The notes: a model not told the origin generated them from the sequence alone. Shown: positions 23,800-34,121, numbered from the stretch's first letter. The stretch: 64,000 nucleotides of DNA from Paracoccaceae bacterium (GCA_014762635.1 JABURR010000039.1:1-64000); one strand, 5' to 3'. A program made the numbers and translations.

Positions 23800-24570
23800 G
23801 TGACCGAACCCGACGAAAGTCTGACTGAAAGCGGCGACATCTCGGCGGCGCTGGGGTTGCTCAGCCGTTTGCCGATGTCGGTGGATACGGATCGCGCCCA
23901 GGCACGCGGTGCGGCAGCGGCCTGGGCATGGCCGCTGGCCGGGGCCGTTCTGGGGGGGCTTGCAGGGCTGGTCGGTTGGGTCGCGCTTGTGTTGGGCTTC
24001 ACGCCCGGGGTTTCCGCGGCGATTGTTCTTGCGGCACTGATCCTGATGACCGGCGCCATGCACGAGGATGGGCTGGCAGATACCGCCGACGGCCTTTGGG
24101 GCGGGTGGGAGCCCGCGCGACGGTTGGAAATCATGAAAGACAGCCGGATCGGCACTTACGGGGTGCTAGCACTTGGGCTGTCGCTTCTTGCCCGTTGGTC
24201 GGCGCTGACCTCGCTGATCGCCGCGGGGTCGCTTTTCGCGCCTCTGATCGCCGCCGGGATGCTCTCGCGTGCGCCGATGGTGGCGGTCATGGCCGCCCTG
24301 CCCAACGCCCGCGGCGACGGGCTGTCGCAAAGCGTTGGCCGCCCAGGGCAGCGTACGGTGACCCTTGCGATTCTGCTGGCCTTCGGCGGCGGTCTGGCGG
24401 TCACCGGATGGGCCGCTTTGCCTGCTGCGCTGATGGTGGCGATCGTCGTCTGGGCCCTGTCAGGTATCGCAATGGCTAAGATCGGCGGGCAGACCGGCGA
24501 TATCCTCGGCGCCTCGCAGCAATTGGCCGAGATCGCGGTTCTTGCGGTGCTGGCAGCACGGCTCGCGTGA
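23800..24570 (+). CDS. cobS: Adenosylcobinamide-GDP ribazoletransferase (cobalamin synthase)
   Basis: This 256-residue inner-membrane enzyme joins adenosylcobinamide-GDP to alpha-ribazole in the last steps of cobalamin assembly. Visible family features are L-L-S-R-L-P-M near the start, [16 protein letters not shown] (metal and substrate site), [10 protein letters not shown] and [13 protein letters not shown] near the C-terminus, with about six membrane helices. It starts at GTG, with AAGGA eight bases upstream. Divergent partner cobT supplies the phosphorylated ribazole. Convergent with holC downstream. Confidence 0.95.
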   Translation: MTEPDESLTESGDISAALGLLSRLPMSVDTDRAQARGAAAAWAWPLAGAVLGGLAGLVGWVALVLGFTPGVSAAIVLAALILMTGAMHEDGLADTADGLWGGWEPARRLEIMKDSRIGTYGVLALGLSLLARWSALTSLIAAGSLFAPLIAAGMLSRAPMVAVMAALPNARGDGLSQSVGRPGQRTVTLAILLAFGGGLAVTGWAALPAALMVAIVVWALSGIAMAKIGGQTGDILGASQQLAEIAVLAVLAARLA

Positions 24571-24571
24571 A

Positions 24572-25036
24572 TTAACCCGCGCTTTCGGCCTTCTTCTGCC
24601 AGCTACCGCTTTCCTGGCTCCAGTATTGAGCGGCACAGCCTGCGCCGGTGAGTTCGCGCCACTGGCCGCGTGCGCGCTCCACGGCGGCAGGATCATTGCC
24701 GTCGAACAGGATGCAGACCCGTTCGAGCGACTGCACCTCTTCCGGCGAAACAGGCGCGCCATCGACGGCCATGAGGCAGGCCGCATCATTGAGGTTGCCG
24801 GGTTCTTCGGTCAGCAGCACGGGCTGGTTCGCATCGAACTCACCTCCGGAGCGCCCGTGCGGCAGGAACCCGTCCTCGGGCCCCAGCCACAGTTTGTCAT
24901 CCAGCCAATCCAGCCGGGCGGCATCGACTCCGCGAACGAGGACCCGCCACCCGGCCTGGCGCGACTTTTCCAGCAACATCGGCAACGTCGCCTCAAGCGG
25001 CGCGCGCGTCAGGTGATAGAAATAGGCCGCGCCCAT
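24572..25036 (-). CDS. holC: DNA polymerase III chi subunit
   Basis: This 154-residue protein matches HolC, the clamp-loader accessory subunit that contacts single-stranded DNA-binding protein. It starts A-A-Y-F-Y-H-L-T-R-A-P and has L-P-M-L-L-E-K-S-R-Q-A-G-W-R-V-L-V-R, then W-L-G-P-E-D-G-F-L-P-H-G and the C-terminal L-F-D-G-N-D-P-A-A-V-E-R-A-R-x-Q-W-R-E-L-T. The ATG shares one base with the pepA stop (TGATG), so translation is probably coupled; the pepA-holC pair is common in proteobacteria. Upstream in-frame codons belong to the pepA region and are not used. Confidence 0.92.
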   Translation of the reverse strand: MGAAYFYHLTRAPLEATLPMLLEKSRQAGWRVLVRGVDAARLDWLDDKLWLGPEDGFLPHGRSGGEFDANQPVLLTEEPGNLNDAACLMAVDGAPVSPEEVQSLERVCILFDGNDPAAVERARGQWRELTGAGCAAQYWSQESGSWQKKAESAG

Positions 25037-26514
25037 CAGCCTTCGTACTTGTCGGCAATCAGCCGGTTCAGCGCCAGAACACCCCAGCCGGTGGCGCCTT
25101 TCGGTGCGAGGGTGGTGTCGGACTTCACGCTGGCCACGCCCGCGATGTCCAGGTGGATCCACGGAACACCTTCCTTGACGAAGCGTTGCAGGAACTGCGC
25201 CGCGGTGATCGACCCGGCGGGCCGCCCGCCGACGTTCTTCATGTCGGCGATCAGGCTTTTCAACTGCTTGTCATAGGCCGGGGCCAGCGGCATCCGCCAA
25301 GCGCCTTCGCCTTCGGTCTTGGCAGCCTTGAGGAAGGCATCGCAAAGATCATCGTCATTCGAGAAGACACCGGCCATTTCGTGGCCCAGACCGATGATGA
25401 TCGCGCCAGTCAGCGTAGCGAGGTCGACCATTCCGGTGGGTTTGAACCGCTCCTGCGCGTACCAGAGCACATCGGCCAGCACGAGGCGCCCCTCGGCATC
25501 GGTGTTGATGACCTCGACCGTGTCGCCCTTCATGGAGCGCACAACGTCGCCGGGACGCTGGGCGCGACCATCGGGCATGTTCTCGACCAGGCCAACCAGG
25601 GCCACGATATTGGCCTTGGCCTTGCGCAGGGCGATGGCTTTCATCACGCCCGCGACAACGCCCGCGCCGCCCATGTCCATGGTCATGTCTTCCATGCCGC
25701 CGGCGGGTTTCAGGCTGATGCCACCGGTATCGAAGACGACACCCTTTCCGATCAGGGCGAAAGGTGCTTCCGAGGCCCCGCCCTTCCACTGCATGACCAC
25801 GACCTGGCTCGGGCTTTCGCTGCCCTGCCCCACGGCAAGCAAGGTGCGCATCCCGAGGCGCTCCAACTCGTCTTCGCCCAGAACCTCCACCTCGACGCCG
25901 AGGTCGCGCAACTGTTCTAGGCGCGCGGCGAATTCCGTGGTCGTCAGAACATTGGACGGCTCGCTGACGAGGTCGCGGGTGAAAAAGACACCCTCGGCCA
26001 GCGCCGCAACGGCAGAGGCCGCCTCGCGCGCCTTGGTGGCGTCGGTGACCATGACTTTCAACGCGCCACCTTGCGCACCGTTCTCGTTATCGTTCCCGGT
26101 CTTGTGATCCTTGAAGGCATAGGCCCGCAGAACCGACCCGAGTACGACATCCTCGACGCATTTGTGCTGCGGAGCGAGGATCAGCGCCGATTTGCCGCCA
26201 AGCGCCTTGCCGATCGCGGCACCCGCCTTGCGGGCGGCTTCGCCATCGGCATTCCGGTCCAGCTTGATCAGTTGCAGCGCTTCGGCGGCCAGCCCCGCCG
26301 GAAACCCGAGATCCCGCGCATCGCCCTGTTTCATCTTGCCAAAACCTTCGGCGTCTACCGCGCGCTGCAAAGCGCCTTTCGTCAGGCGGTTCACGCGCCG
26401 CGCGGCCTTGTCGAGCTTGCCATCCGCCCCGACCAGAACCACCACGCGGCCTTCGGCACCAGCAATCGCCTCAAGATCAAGTTCGGCAAAGTCAAAAGCA
26501 ACGGGCGTCGTCAT
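25036..26514 (-). CDS. pepA: Leucyl aminopeptidase (cytosol aminopeptidase, M17)
   Basis: This 492-residue M17 metallo-aminopeptidase removes N-terminal residues from peptides in the cytoplasm. Its C-terminal catalytic domain has the signature N-T-D-A-E-G-R-L, the metal-binding lysine/aspartate region G-K-G-V-V-F-D-T-G-G-I-S-L-K-P, and D-M-G-G-A-G-V-V, all intact. The N-terminal nucleotide-fold domain spans about residues 1-160. The first ATG is used. It is divergent from lptF across 130 bases and coupled to holC downstream. In some bacteria PepA also binds DNA; nothing here speaks to that. Confidence 0.96.
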   Translation of the reverse strand: MTTPVAFDFAELDLEAIAGAEGRVVVLVGADGKLDKAARRVNRLTKGALQRAVDAEGFGKMKQGDARDLGFPAGLAAEALQLIKLDRNADGEAARKAGAAIGKALGGKSALILAPQHKCVEDVVLGSVLRAYAFKDHKTGNDNENGAQGGALKVMVTDATKAREAASAVAALAEGVFFTRDLVSEPSNVLTTTEFAARLEQLRDLGVEVEVLGEDELERLGMRTLLAVGQGSESPSQVVVMQWKGGASEAPFALIGKGVVFDTGGISLKPAGGMEDMTMDMGGAGVVAGVMKAIALRKAKANIVALVGLVENMPDGRAQRPGDVVRSMKGDTVEVINTDAEGRLVLADVLWYAQERFKPTGMVDLATLTGAIIIGLGHEMAGVFSNDDDLCDAFLKAAKTEGEGAWRMPLAPAYDKQLKSLIADMKNVGGRPAGSITAAQFLQRFVKEGVPWIHLDIAGVASVKSDTTLAPKGATGWGVLALNRLIADKYEG

Positions 26515-26644
26515 TCGGAACCTCCAGAAATTTGTTGTCCCGCCATTCCTAGTGCGCTGTCGCCCGCATTGCCAGATAGGAGTTTTCCCTGCCGTAACCT
26601 TGGGCTAGGGTCGGCGCCGATTGACATGTTTCGGGAAGGCCCCC

Positions 26645-27772
26645 TTGGGAAAGTTCGACAGATATCTCTTGTCGCAGCTGATGATGCTGTTCGGGTTCTT
26701 CTCGCTGGTCCTGGTGATGATCTACTGGGTGAACCGGGCCGTGGCCCTATTTGACCAGCTGATCGGCGATGGCCAGTCGGCCATGGTCTTTCTCGAGTTT
26801 ACGATCCTGACCCTGCCCAACGTGATCAGGCTCATGCTGCCCCTGTCGGCCTTCGCAGCCGTGGTCTATGTAGCAAACCGCCTGACGTCAGACAGCGAAC
26901 TCGTCGTCGTTCAAGCGACCGGTTTCAGCCCCTATCGGCTGCTGCGCCCGGTGCTGGTCTTCGGACTGATCGTCGGGCTCTTCGTGGCAGTCCTCGCGAA
27001 TTTCCTCGTACCGCGTTCCGTTGCAGAGCTGGACAAACGCAAGGGCGAGATCGCCGAGAACGTGACCAGCCAGTTGCTCAAGGATGGGACGTTCATGCAC
27101 CCCGCCCGAGGCATCACCTTCTACATCCGCGAGATTTCGCCTGCCGGGGAACTTCTGGATATCTTCCTGTCCGACGCAAGCGGTACAACCCAACGCACCA
27201 CATACACGGCACGCCGGGCTCTGCTGATCCGCTCCGAGACCGGGCCGAAACTCGCGATGTTCAACGGAATGGCACAGATACTGGAACTCGAAGACAATCG
27301 CCTGGCGACAACGGCCTTCGATGAATTCATCTATGACATCGGTGCGTTGATCGAGGAAACCGGGCCGAAGCGCAGGCGTGCAGATCAGCTATCCACCCTG
27401 GACCTGATCTTTCCTTCCGAGGAAATCCTGGCCGAGACCCGTACCAAGGCCTCTGTGCTGGTTGCTGAGGGGCACGACCGCATCAACCAGGCAATTCTTT
27501 CGGTCGTGGCGCCCCTCGTTGGGTTCGCCTGCATGCTTGTCGGTGGGTTCAGCCGGTTCGGACTGTGGCGACAGATACTTGGCGCGACTGTGACCATCAT
27601 CGTCATCAAGGCATTGGACAACACGATGGCCACAACCGTCGCCCGGGACCAGAGCCTTTGGCCGCTCGCCTACGCGGCCTCGACCTTCGGGCTGATACTG
27701 GCCTGGTTCCTGTGCTGGATTTCCGTCAAACCGCGTCTTTTCACCAGAAAATCGAATACCGCCGCGCCATGA
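26645..27772 (+). CDS. lptF: LPS export ABC transporter permease LptF
   Basis: This 375-residue inner-membrane permease works with LptG and LptB to extract lipopolysaccharide. It has three N-terminal helices, a periplasmic beta-jellyroll (about 110-280, R-G-I-T-F-Y-I-R-E) and three C-terminal helices. The start is a TTG at 26645, giving the family-typical G-K-F-D-R-Y-L-L-S-Q-L-M N-terminus, with GGGAAGG five bases upstream; an upstream TTG (26621) would add eight atypical residues. Its stop overlaps lptG (ATGA). First gene of the lptF-lptG-lptD-surA-pdxA-rsmA cluster. lptB is not in the window. Confidence 0.93.
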   Translation: MGKFDRYLLSQLMMLFGFFSLVLVMIYWVNRAVALFDQLIGDGQSAMVFLEFTILTLPNVIRLMLPLSAFAAVVYVANRLTSDSELVVVQATGFSPYRLLRPVLVFGLIVGLFVAVLANFLVPRSVAELDKRKGEIAENVTSQLLKDGTFMHPARGITFYIREISPAGELLDIFLSDASGTTQRTTYTARRALLIRSETGPKLAMFNGMAQILELEDNRLATTAFDEFIYDIGALIEETGPKRRRADQLSTLDLIFPSEEILAETRTKASVLVAEGHDRINQAILSVVAPLVGFACMLVGGFSRFGLWRQILGATVTIIVIKALDNTMATTVARDQSLWPLAYAASTFGLILAWFLCWISVKPRLFTRKSNTAAP

Positions 27773-28863
27773 TGTTGCATTTCTACTTTGCCAGACGTTT
27801 CCTGCGCGCCCTTGCGACGGTCTTTGGCGTGTTCTTCATCCTCTACGTGCTGGTGGGGCTGGTCGATCACATCACCTGGTTCCGGGCTCGCGAGGCGGGG
27901 ATGGGCGATATTCTGAAACTCACCCTCCTTTATGTGCCCGAAGAACTCTACAAGGTCTTCCCGCTGCTGTTCCTGATGGGATCGCTGCTTCTGTTCCTGT
28001 CGCTTGCCCGATCGAGCGAGTTGGTTGTGTCACGGGCGGCGGGCCGATCGGCCATCATTTCGCTGTTGTCACCGCTGGCCGTGTCGCTCCTGCTCGGAGC
28101 CTTGATCCTCGCGATCTACAACCCGATCGTTGCTGCGACCTCGAAGGAATACGAAAGCCTCTCGCGCAGCTACAAACGCGGCACCACGAGTCTCCTGTCC
28201 ATCAGCCGCGAGGGTCTGTGGCTAAGGCAGGGAACCGAAAGCACGCAGACCGTAATCAAGGCGGAACGTTCCAATCTGGACGGCACCGAGATCTTCGATG
28301 TGACCTTCATCGAACTGTCCAAGGACGGGATTCCGCAACGCCGAATCGAAGCCGAAAGCGCCCAACTCCGGCCTGGATCGTGGGAATTGACGAACGCCAA
28401 GTCCTGGCCCCTCACCGGTGAGAACCCCGAGGTCGGCTCCGAGATCCACGAAACGCTGAGCGTTCCCTCGAGCCTCACGAAGAACCAGATCCGCGACAGC
28501 TTCGGCACACCTTCGGCGATCCCGATCTGGGACCTTCCGCGCTTCATTCAGCAACTCGAGGCAGCCGGGTTTTCGGCACGTTCGCACCGGGTCTGGCTGC
28601 ATATGGAGCTCGCCCTTCCGGTGCTTCTGATGGCGATGGTCATGGTCGGCGCCGGATTTACCATGCGCCACACCCGTTTCGGCCGAACCGGGATCATGGT
28701 GCTGGCGGCGCTCGGGCTTGGCTTTTTCGTTTTCTTCATCCGGAACTTCGCCCAGATCCTTGCCGAAAATGGACAGGTGCCTATTCTGCTCGCCGCCTGG
28801 GCCCCGCCCCTGGTTGCGATCATGCTGTCGTTGTCGCTGCTCTTGCACCTGGAGGACGGATGA
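27769..28863 (+). CDS. lptG: LPS export ABC transporter permease LptG
   Basis: This 364-residue partner of LptF has the same layout: three helices, periplasmic jellyroll, three helices. Family residues include Y-F-A-R-R-F-L-R-A at the N-terminus and the coupling region R-S-S-E-L-V-V-S-R-A-A-G-R-S, which contacts the LptB ATPase. The start overlaps the lptF stop by four bases; a second ATG follows directly. Its own stop overlaps the lptD start (ATGA), so the three genes are tightly coupled and probably made in fixed ratio. Confidence 0.95.
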   Translation: MMLHFYFARRFLRALATVFGVFFILYVLVGLVDHITWFRAREAGMGDILKLTLLYVPEELYKVFPLLFLMGSLLLFLSLARSSELVVSRAAGRSAIISLLSPLAVSLLLGALILAIYNPIVAATSKEYESLSRSYKRGTTSLLSISREGLWLRQGTESTQTVIKAERSNLDGTEIFDVTFIELSKDGIPQRRIEAESAQLRPGSWELTNAKSWPLTGENPEVGSEIHETLSVPSSLTKNQIRDSFGTPSAIPIWDLPRFIQQLEAAGFSARSHRVWLHMELALPVLLMAMVMVGAGFTMRHTRFGRTGIMVLAALGLGFFVFFIRNFAQILAENGQVPILLAAWAPPLVAIMLSLSLLLHLEDG

Positions 28864-30980
28864 GACGCATTTTCGCGATCATTGCCGTTGTTCTGGCTTG
28901 GCTCCCCACGGTTCTGGCGGCACAAAACTCGGCCGCGATCCTTGCCGACAGCGTCACCATAGTCGGCGAGTCGACCATCATCGCGGAAGGCAACGTCGAG
29001 GTGATCTACGGAGATACGCGCCTGGAGGCCCGCCGGGTGACCTACAACAGGCTGACGGAAGAACTGATCATCCAGGGACCCATCATCCTGACCGAAGGGG
29101 AGGAAAGCAGGGTCACGGCCGACTACGCCGAACTCGACAGCCAGCTGCGCAACGGCATCGTGGAGGGCGCGGAGATCGCGCTGGAGCAGCGATTGAACAT
29201 CCGGGCCGAGCGCATTTCGCGAACCGACGGAACCTACAACGACATGTACGGGGCCGTCGCCACGACCTGTCAGGTCTGCAACGAGAACGAAACCCCGTTC
29301 TGGGAGGTCCGCGCCCGGAGTATCCGTCACGACACGACGGCACGCCGACTCTACTTCCGGAACGCGCATATTCGGGTTCTGGGAATACCCGTCTTTTTCA
29401 CCCCGCGATTGAGCATCCCGGACCCGAGCGTCGAGCGCGCGAGCGGGTTCCTGTTGCCGTCCCTGAAGACGACTTCGGAACTCGCTACAGGGATCAAGAT
29501 TCCCTATTTCCAGACCTTGGGCGACCATGCGGACGTCACGATCACCCCGTATGTCTCGCCCGTTACCCGGACGCTCGAGTTGCGCTACCGTCAGGCGTTT
29601 CGGCGTGGCGAGATCGAATTCAACGCTGCGGGCTCGGATGACGATATCCGACCAGGGGAATTCAGGGGATATCTCTTCGGCGAAGGCCAGTTCCGCCTCC
29701 CCCGCAGGTACAAGCTGAGCTTCGATTTTCAGACCACCTCTGATCCGGGCTACCTTCTCGACTACGGCTATTCCAACGAGGACCGGCTTCGAAACGAACT
29801 CTCGCTCACGCGGACGACACGGGAAGCCTATGTAGGGATCGGCCTGCTGAACTTCCGCACGCTCAGGGATTCGGAAATTCCGACGTCAGATCAACTGCCC
29901 TATCTGCTGGGTGAAGCCATCTGGGAACGTCGGTATCATCCGTCGTTCATTGGTGGTGAGACACGGCTGTCTTTCGATGCACAAGGCCACAGCCGGGAAT
30001 CCGAGTTGGATATCTTGGGCCGCGACGTTCTGCGGTTGGGTGGCTCCGCCGAGTGGCACCGCGACTGGACGCTACGAACCGGCATGGTTGCAGGGCTTGA
30101 CACGGCACTGGACATTGATCTCTACCAGATCGCCCAGGACAGTACCTACGAGACGCAAGTCGCGCGCTACACCCCCGCTTTGGCCGCGGAGTTGCGCTGG
30201 CCCTTCGCGAAGGTCGAGACCTCCGGTGCCGCCCAACTCCTGGAACCGATCGTGCAACTGGCATGGACAGAAAGCTATGGCGATCCGGTTCCGAACGAGG
30301 ACAGTGCCCTTGTCGAATTCGACGAGGGCAATCTGATTTCCCTGTCGCGCTTCGCGGGCAAGGACGCCGAAGAAGTCGGCCTGCGCGGGGCCTTCGGAAC
30401 GACATGGAGCCGCGACGATCCCACCGGCTGGTCGATCGGTGTCACCGTGGGTCGTATTTTCAGAGCCGAGGAAAACACCGCCTTTTCCGAAAGCTCCGGA
30501 CTGTCCGGCCTGAGTTCGGACTGGCTGCTGGCCGGGCGGGTAACCCTAGGCGATCGCTTCGCGCTAAGCCAGCGCACCCTGGCCGACGACATGGGCGGAA
30601 TCGGCAAGAGCGAAACGCGGATCGACTGGTCTACGAGCCAATTGAATTTGGGGCTGGGCTACACATGGGTCGAGGCAGACCTTGCAGAAGATCGTCTTGA
30701 ACACATATCAGAAGCTCGCGGCAACGGGCGCTATCGCTTCAAGCGGCATTGGACGGCGCGGGTGAACGCGCGCTACGACGTCAACGCCGAGCGCATGGCC
30801 CAGGCCGGTGCCGGGTTGGAATATCAGAACGAGTGCATCAAGATGGATTTCTCGGTTTCTCGCCGGTTCACGTCTTCCACAAGCGTATCGCCCACGACGA
30901 ATGTCGAATTCACGCTCTCCCTAGGGGGTTACGGCGAAGAGTCCGAGCGCTATCGCCGGATTTGCAGTGAATTCCGCTGA
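28860..30980 (+). CDS. lptD: LPS assembly outer-membrane protein LptD
   Basis: This 706-residue protein has a signal peptide (M-R-R-I-F-A-I-I-A-V-V-L-A-W-L-P-T-V-L-A-A), an N-terminal OstA/LptA-like jellyroll (about 25-130, A-E-G-N-V-E-V-I-Y-G-D-T-R-L-E-A) and a large C-terminal beta-barrel (about 230-706) with alternating aromatic strands. It inserts lipopolysaccharide in the outer leaflet with LptE. A C-Q-V-C-N pair near residue 139 may take part in a disulfide, as in E. coli LptD. It is translationally coupled to lptG and followed by surA, its chaperone. Confidence 0.94.
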   Translation: MRRIFAIIAVVLAWLPTVLAAQNSAAILADSVTIVGESTIIAEGNVEVIYGDTRLEARRVTYNRLTEELIIQGPIILTEGEESRVTADYAELDSQLRNGIVEGAEIALEQRLNIRAERISRTDGTYNDMYGAVATTCQVCNENETPFWEVRARSIRHDTTARRLYFRNAHIRVLGIPVFFTPRLSIPDPSVERASGFLLPSLKTTSELATGIKIPYFQTLGDHADVTITPYVSPVTRTLELRYRQAFRRGEIEFNAAGSDDDIRPGEFRGYLFGEGQFRLPRRYKLSFDFQTTSDPGYLLDYGYSNEDRLRNELSLTRTTREAYVGIGLLNFRTLRDSEIPTSDQLPYLLGEAIWERRYHPSFIGGETRLSFDAQGHSRESELDILGRDVLRLGGSAEWHRDWTLRTGMVAGLDTALDIDLYQIAQDSTYETQVARYTPALAAELRWPFAKVETSGAAQLLEPIVQLAWTESYGDPVPNEDSALVEFDEGNLISLSRFAGKDAEEVGLRGAFGTTWSRDDPTGWSIGVTVGRIFRAEENTAFSESSGLSGLSSDWLLAGRVTLGDRFALSQRTLADDMGGIGKSETRIDWSTSQLNLGLGYTWVEADLAEDRLEHISEARGNGRYRFKRHWTARVNARYDVNAERMAQAGAGLEYQNECIKMDFSVSRRFTSSTSVSPTTNVEFTLSLGGYGEESERYRRICSEFR

Positions 30981-31000
30981 GAAGGATGCAGGATAGTTCA

Positions 31001-32233
31001 ATGCGATTGCACAGGCTCTTCACTGCGATCTTCTCGGCGTTCCTGTCCGGGCTGTTCGTCGCCGCCCCAGAAATGGTCGCGGCGCAGTCGCTCTTTTCTC
31101 CGGAAATCCGGGTCAACGATCAGGCCGTGACCTATTACGAGCTTCGGCAGCGGATCGCGCTTCTGGAGGCACTCAACGCGCCCGGAGACCGAGAGGAGAC
31201 CGCGAAGGAAGCGCTGATCGACGAACGTCTGCAGATCGAGGAAGCCAAGCGGCTGGGGATCACGGTTTCGGACGCGGCGGTGACCGAGGGCATGGCCGAA
31301 TTTGCCGCAAGGGCCAATCTCACCACCCAGCAATTCCTGGCCGAGGTTGGCAAATACGGCGTCGCCAAGGAAACCTTCCGGGATTTCGTGAAAGCCGGCC
31401 TTTTGTGGCGCGGGGTCATTCGGGAGCGCTTCGGCCCGCGCGCGCGTGCTCAGGTCACGGAAGCCGATATCGAGCGCGCGCGGATCGCCGGCACCGGGAC
31501 CGGCGGCGCACAGGTGCTGCTAGCCGAGATGTTCCTGCGTGCGGATACGCCCGAATACGCCGCCCAGAGCGAGGCGTTTGCCGAACAGATCAAGACCTTC
31601 CGGAGCTTCGAACAATTCTCGGATGCCGCGCGTCAGATTTCACTGGCGCCGTCGCGGGAAAACGGCGGGCAGGTGGAGTGGATGAACCTCTCGAACCTGC
31701 CGCCTCCGCTGGCCGACCAGCTTCTTTCCATGTCACCGGGCGAGGTGACGGAGCCGATCCCGGTTCGAAACGCCATCGCCCTGTTCCAGCTTCGCGGACT
31801 TCGCGACACCGGGCAGACGTCGCTGCCGCCCTCGCAGGTGAAGGTTGATTTTCTATTGGTCGCACTGGGCGAAAACGCCGCCGCTAGGGCCAACAGGTTG
31901 CGTGAAACGGCCGCCTCCTGCGACGACGTCTATGGCCGCCTGGCCAATCTTCCGGAAGACAGGTTCCGTCGCGAAACCCTCGCCATGACGCAGGTGCCGA
32001 ACGACCTTGCTCTGGACCTGGCACGGCTTGACCCCGGCGAGATCACGCTCCGTTCGAATGATGAAGGCATCGCGCGAGACCTTCTCATGCTGTGTGCGCG
32101 CGCGGTGGGATCCTCCGGCGAGACACCGGAGCGAGATGATATCCGCCAGAGACTGATCGGAGAGCGCGTGAATGCCATGGCCCAAGCCTATATCGCCGAT
32201 TTGCGCGCCGACGCGATCATCATCTACCCGTGA
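31001..32233 (+). CDS. surA: Periplasmic chaperone and peptidyl-prolyl isomerase SurA
   Basis: This 410-residue SurA-type protein guides outer-membrane barrels such as LptD through the periplasm. It has a signal peptide (residues 1-28), a SurA N-terminal helical domain (about 30-150, V-N-D-Q-A-V-T-Y-Y-E-L-R-Q-R) and one parvulin domain (about 160-270, with S-R-E-N-G-G-Q-V-E-W-M and P-G-E-V-T-E-P-I-P-V). The ATG at 31001 is used because AGGA lies eight bases upstream; the ATG at 30986 has its purine tract directly against it. The stop and the pdxA start share a base (TGATG). Confidence 0.9.
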   Translation: MRLHRLFTAIFSAFLSGLFVAAPEMVAAQSLFSPEIRVNDQAVTYYELRQRIALLEALNAPGDREETAKEALIDERLQIEEAKRLGITVSDAAVTEGMAEFAARANLTTQQFLAEVGKYGVAKETFRDFVKAGLLWRGVIRERFGPRARAQVTEADIERARIAGTGTGGAQVLLAEMFLRADTPEYAAQSEAFAEQIKTFRSFEQFSDAARQISLAPSRENGGQVEWMNLSNLPPPLADQLLSMSPGEVTEPIPVRNAIALFQLRGLRDTGQTSLPPSQVKVDFLLVALGENAAARANRLRETAASCDDVYGRLANLPEDRFRRETLAMTQVPNDLALDLARLDPGEITLRSNDEGIARDLLMLCARAVGSSGETPERDDIRQRLIGERVNAMAQAYIADLRADAIIIYP

Positions 32234-33207
32234 TGCTGCCGCCCATTGCCCTCAGTTGCGGGGAACCCGCTGGCGTAGGCCCCGAGATCGCGGTCAAGGC
32301 GTGGCAGGCCTTGGCAGGCACCCTGCCCTTCTTCTGGATCGGCGATCCGCGGCACCTGCCCCGGGCAACGGCTCATGTCCTGATCAGTGATCCCGCCGAG
32401 GCGACCCGGGCTTCGACCTCGGGGCTGCCGGTGTTGCCCCATGAATTCGCCGGGGTCGCCATTCCCGGCCAACCCGATCCCGCAAATGCCCGAGGTGTCA
32501 TCGATGTCATCGCGCGCGGGGTGGATCTTGTGCAATCCGGGCGGGCCTCGGCGCTCTGCACCGCGCCGATACACAAGAAGGCGCTGAAGGACGGTGCCGG
32601 TTTCGCCTATCCGGGTCATACGGAATACCTCGCGGCGCTGGCGGGCGTGGACCGGGTGGTGATGATGCTGGCCTGCGATGAACTGCGGGTGGTGCCGGCA
32701 ACAATCCATATTCCTCTGGCCGAGGTTCCCATGTCGCTCACCCGCGAAACCCTGAGCGACACGCTTCGCATCACCCATGAAGCGCTGATCCGGGATTTCG
32801 GGATCCCCTCGCCCCGGATCGCCGTGGCGGGGCTGAACCCCCATGCGGGCGAAGGCGGCGCCATGGGGCGCGAGGAGATCGAACTCATCACCCCGGTGAT
32901 CGAAGCGCTCCGGGCCGAGGGGCTTGGGCTGTTCGGGCCGCTGTCAGCCGATACCATGTTCCACGCGGCCGCGCGGGAGGGCTACGATGCGGCGGTGGCG
33001 ATGTACCATGACCAGGCGCTGATCCCGATCAAGACGATCGACTTCGCCGGTGGTGTCAACGTGACCCTGGGTCTGCCTTTCATCCGGACCTCGCCCGATC
33101 ACGGAACCGCCTTTGATATCGCCGGGCAAGGCAAGGCGGATCCGACGTCCTTGATCGCGGCATTGAGGATGGCCGACCGGATGGCCCGGGCCCACGCGGC
33201 GGGATAG
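32233..33207 (+). CDS. pdxA: 4-hydroxythreonine-4-phosphate dehydrogenase
   Basis: This 324-residue enzyme oxidises 4-phosphohydroxy-L-threonine in pyridoxal 5'-phosphate synthesis. It has the family opening [15 protein letters not shown], the metal-binding H-T-E-Y-L (Y-P-G-H-T-E-Y), [10 protein letters not shown] and [11 protein letters not shown] blocks, the last two carrying zinc and substrate residues. ATG at 32233 overlaps the surA stop; a GTG at 32230 is also possible. The surA-pdxA-rsmA order is conserved in proteobacteria. Confidence 0.96.
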   Translation: MLPPIALSCGEPAGVGPEIAVKAWQALAGTLPFFWIGDPRHLPRATAHVLISDPAEATRASTSGLPVLPHEFAGVAIPGQPDPANARGVIDVIARGVDLVQSGRASALCTAPIHKKALKDGAGFAYPGHTEYLAALAGVDRVVMMLACDELRVVPATIHIPLAEVPMSLTRETLSDTLRITHEALIRDFGIPSPRIAVAGLNPHAGEGGAMGREEIELITPVIEALRAEGLGLFGPLSADTMFHAAAREGYDAAVAMYHDQALIPIKTIDFAGGVNVTLGLPFIRTSPDHGTAFDIAGQGKADPTSLIAALRMADRMARAHAAG

Positions 33208-33253
33208 AGATTTCTTGCCTCCGGCGGGGATATTTTTTGGAACAGAAGAAGCC

Positions 33254-34090
33254 ATGAGCGGAATCGACGATCTTCCCCCCCTACGCGACGTGATCGCGAG
33301 CCACGACCTGCGCGCCAAGAAGTCGCTTGGGCAGAATTTTCTTCTGGACCTGAACCTGACCGCGAAGATCGCGCGAACCGCGGGTGATCTGGAAGGCTGC
33401 GATATTCTGGAGGTGGGACCAGGACCGGGCGGTCTGACGCGGGGATTGCTGGCCGAGGGCGCGCGACATGTGCTGGCGGTGGAAAAGGATGCGCGCTGCC
33501 TGCCGCCTCTGGCCGAGGTCGCTGCGGCCTATCCGGGGCGGCTCGAGGTGATGAACGCGGATGCGCTGGAAATCGATGCGACGGCGCATCTGACCCCGCC
33601 GATCCGGATCGTGGCGAACCTGCCCTATAACGTGGGGACGGAATTGCTGGTGCGCTGGCTGACGCCGCCCTCCTGGCCGCCGTTCTGGGAGAGCCTGACG
33701 CTGATGTTCCAGAAAGAGGTGGCCGAGCGGATCGTGGCGAAGCCGGGCTCCAAGGCCTATGGGCGCTTGGCAATCCTGGCGCAATGGCGCGCGGACGCAC
33801 GGATCGTGATGACGCTACCGCCCGAGGCCTTTACCCCGCCGCCCAAGATCCATTCGGCGGTGGTGCATCTGACCGCGCGGCCCGAACCGCTTTTCCCGGC
33901 CGAGCCCGAGGTGCTGTCCCGAGTGGTGGCTGCGGCCTTCAACCAGCGGCGCAAGATGCTGCGTTCGGCCTTGCGCGGGCTTGCTCCGGACATCGAGGAC
34001 CGGATCCTAGCTGCAGGTCTGAAGCCCACCATGCGTGCGGAAGAGGTTTCCATCGAAGGATTTTGCGCGCTGGCGCGACAGTTGGCATGA
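33254..34090 (+). CDS. rsmA: 16S rRNA (adenine-N6,N6)-dimethyltransferase
   Basis: This 278-residue methyltransferase (KsgA) dimethylates two adjacent adenosines in the 3' hairpin of 16S rRNA using S-adenosylmethionine. Motif I is [12 protein letters not shown], motif IV is N-L-P-Y-N-V (target base), and K-K-S-L-G-Q-N-F-L at the N-terminus is the usual rRNA contact. ATG at 33254 follows AGAAG; the frame is open 13 codons upstream without a ribosome site. It is the last gene of the lpt/surA cluster, followed by a strong hairpin. Confidence 0.96.
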   Translation: MSGIDDLPPLRDVIASHDLRAKKSLGQNFLLDLNLTAKIARTAGDLEGCDILEVGPGPGGLTRGLLAEGARHVLAVEKDARCLPPLAEVAAAYPGRLEVMNADALEIDATAHLTPPIRIVANLPYNVGTELLVRWLTPPSWPPFWESLTLMFQKEVAERIVAKPGSKAYGRLAILAQWRADARIVMTLPPEAFTPPPKIHSAVVHLTARPEPLFPAEPEVLSRVVAAAFNQRRKMLRSALRGLAPDIEDRILAAGLKPTMRAEEVSIEGFCALARQLA

Positions 34091-34092
34091 AA

Positions 34093-34117
34093 AAACCCCG
34101 CCGGTCGGGCGGGGTTT
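34093..34117. terminator. Bidirectional terminator between rsmA and DUF4167
   Basis: The sequence AAACCCCGCC then GGTCG then GGCGGGGTTT forms a perfect ten-base stem with A and T tracts on both sides. It can therefore end transcripts of the rightward rsmA cluster and of the leftward DUF4167 gene, whose stop codon is five bases away. Confidence 0.9.
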
Positions 34118-34121
34118 CGTC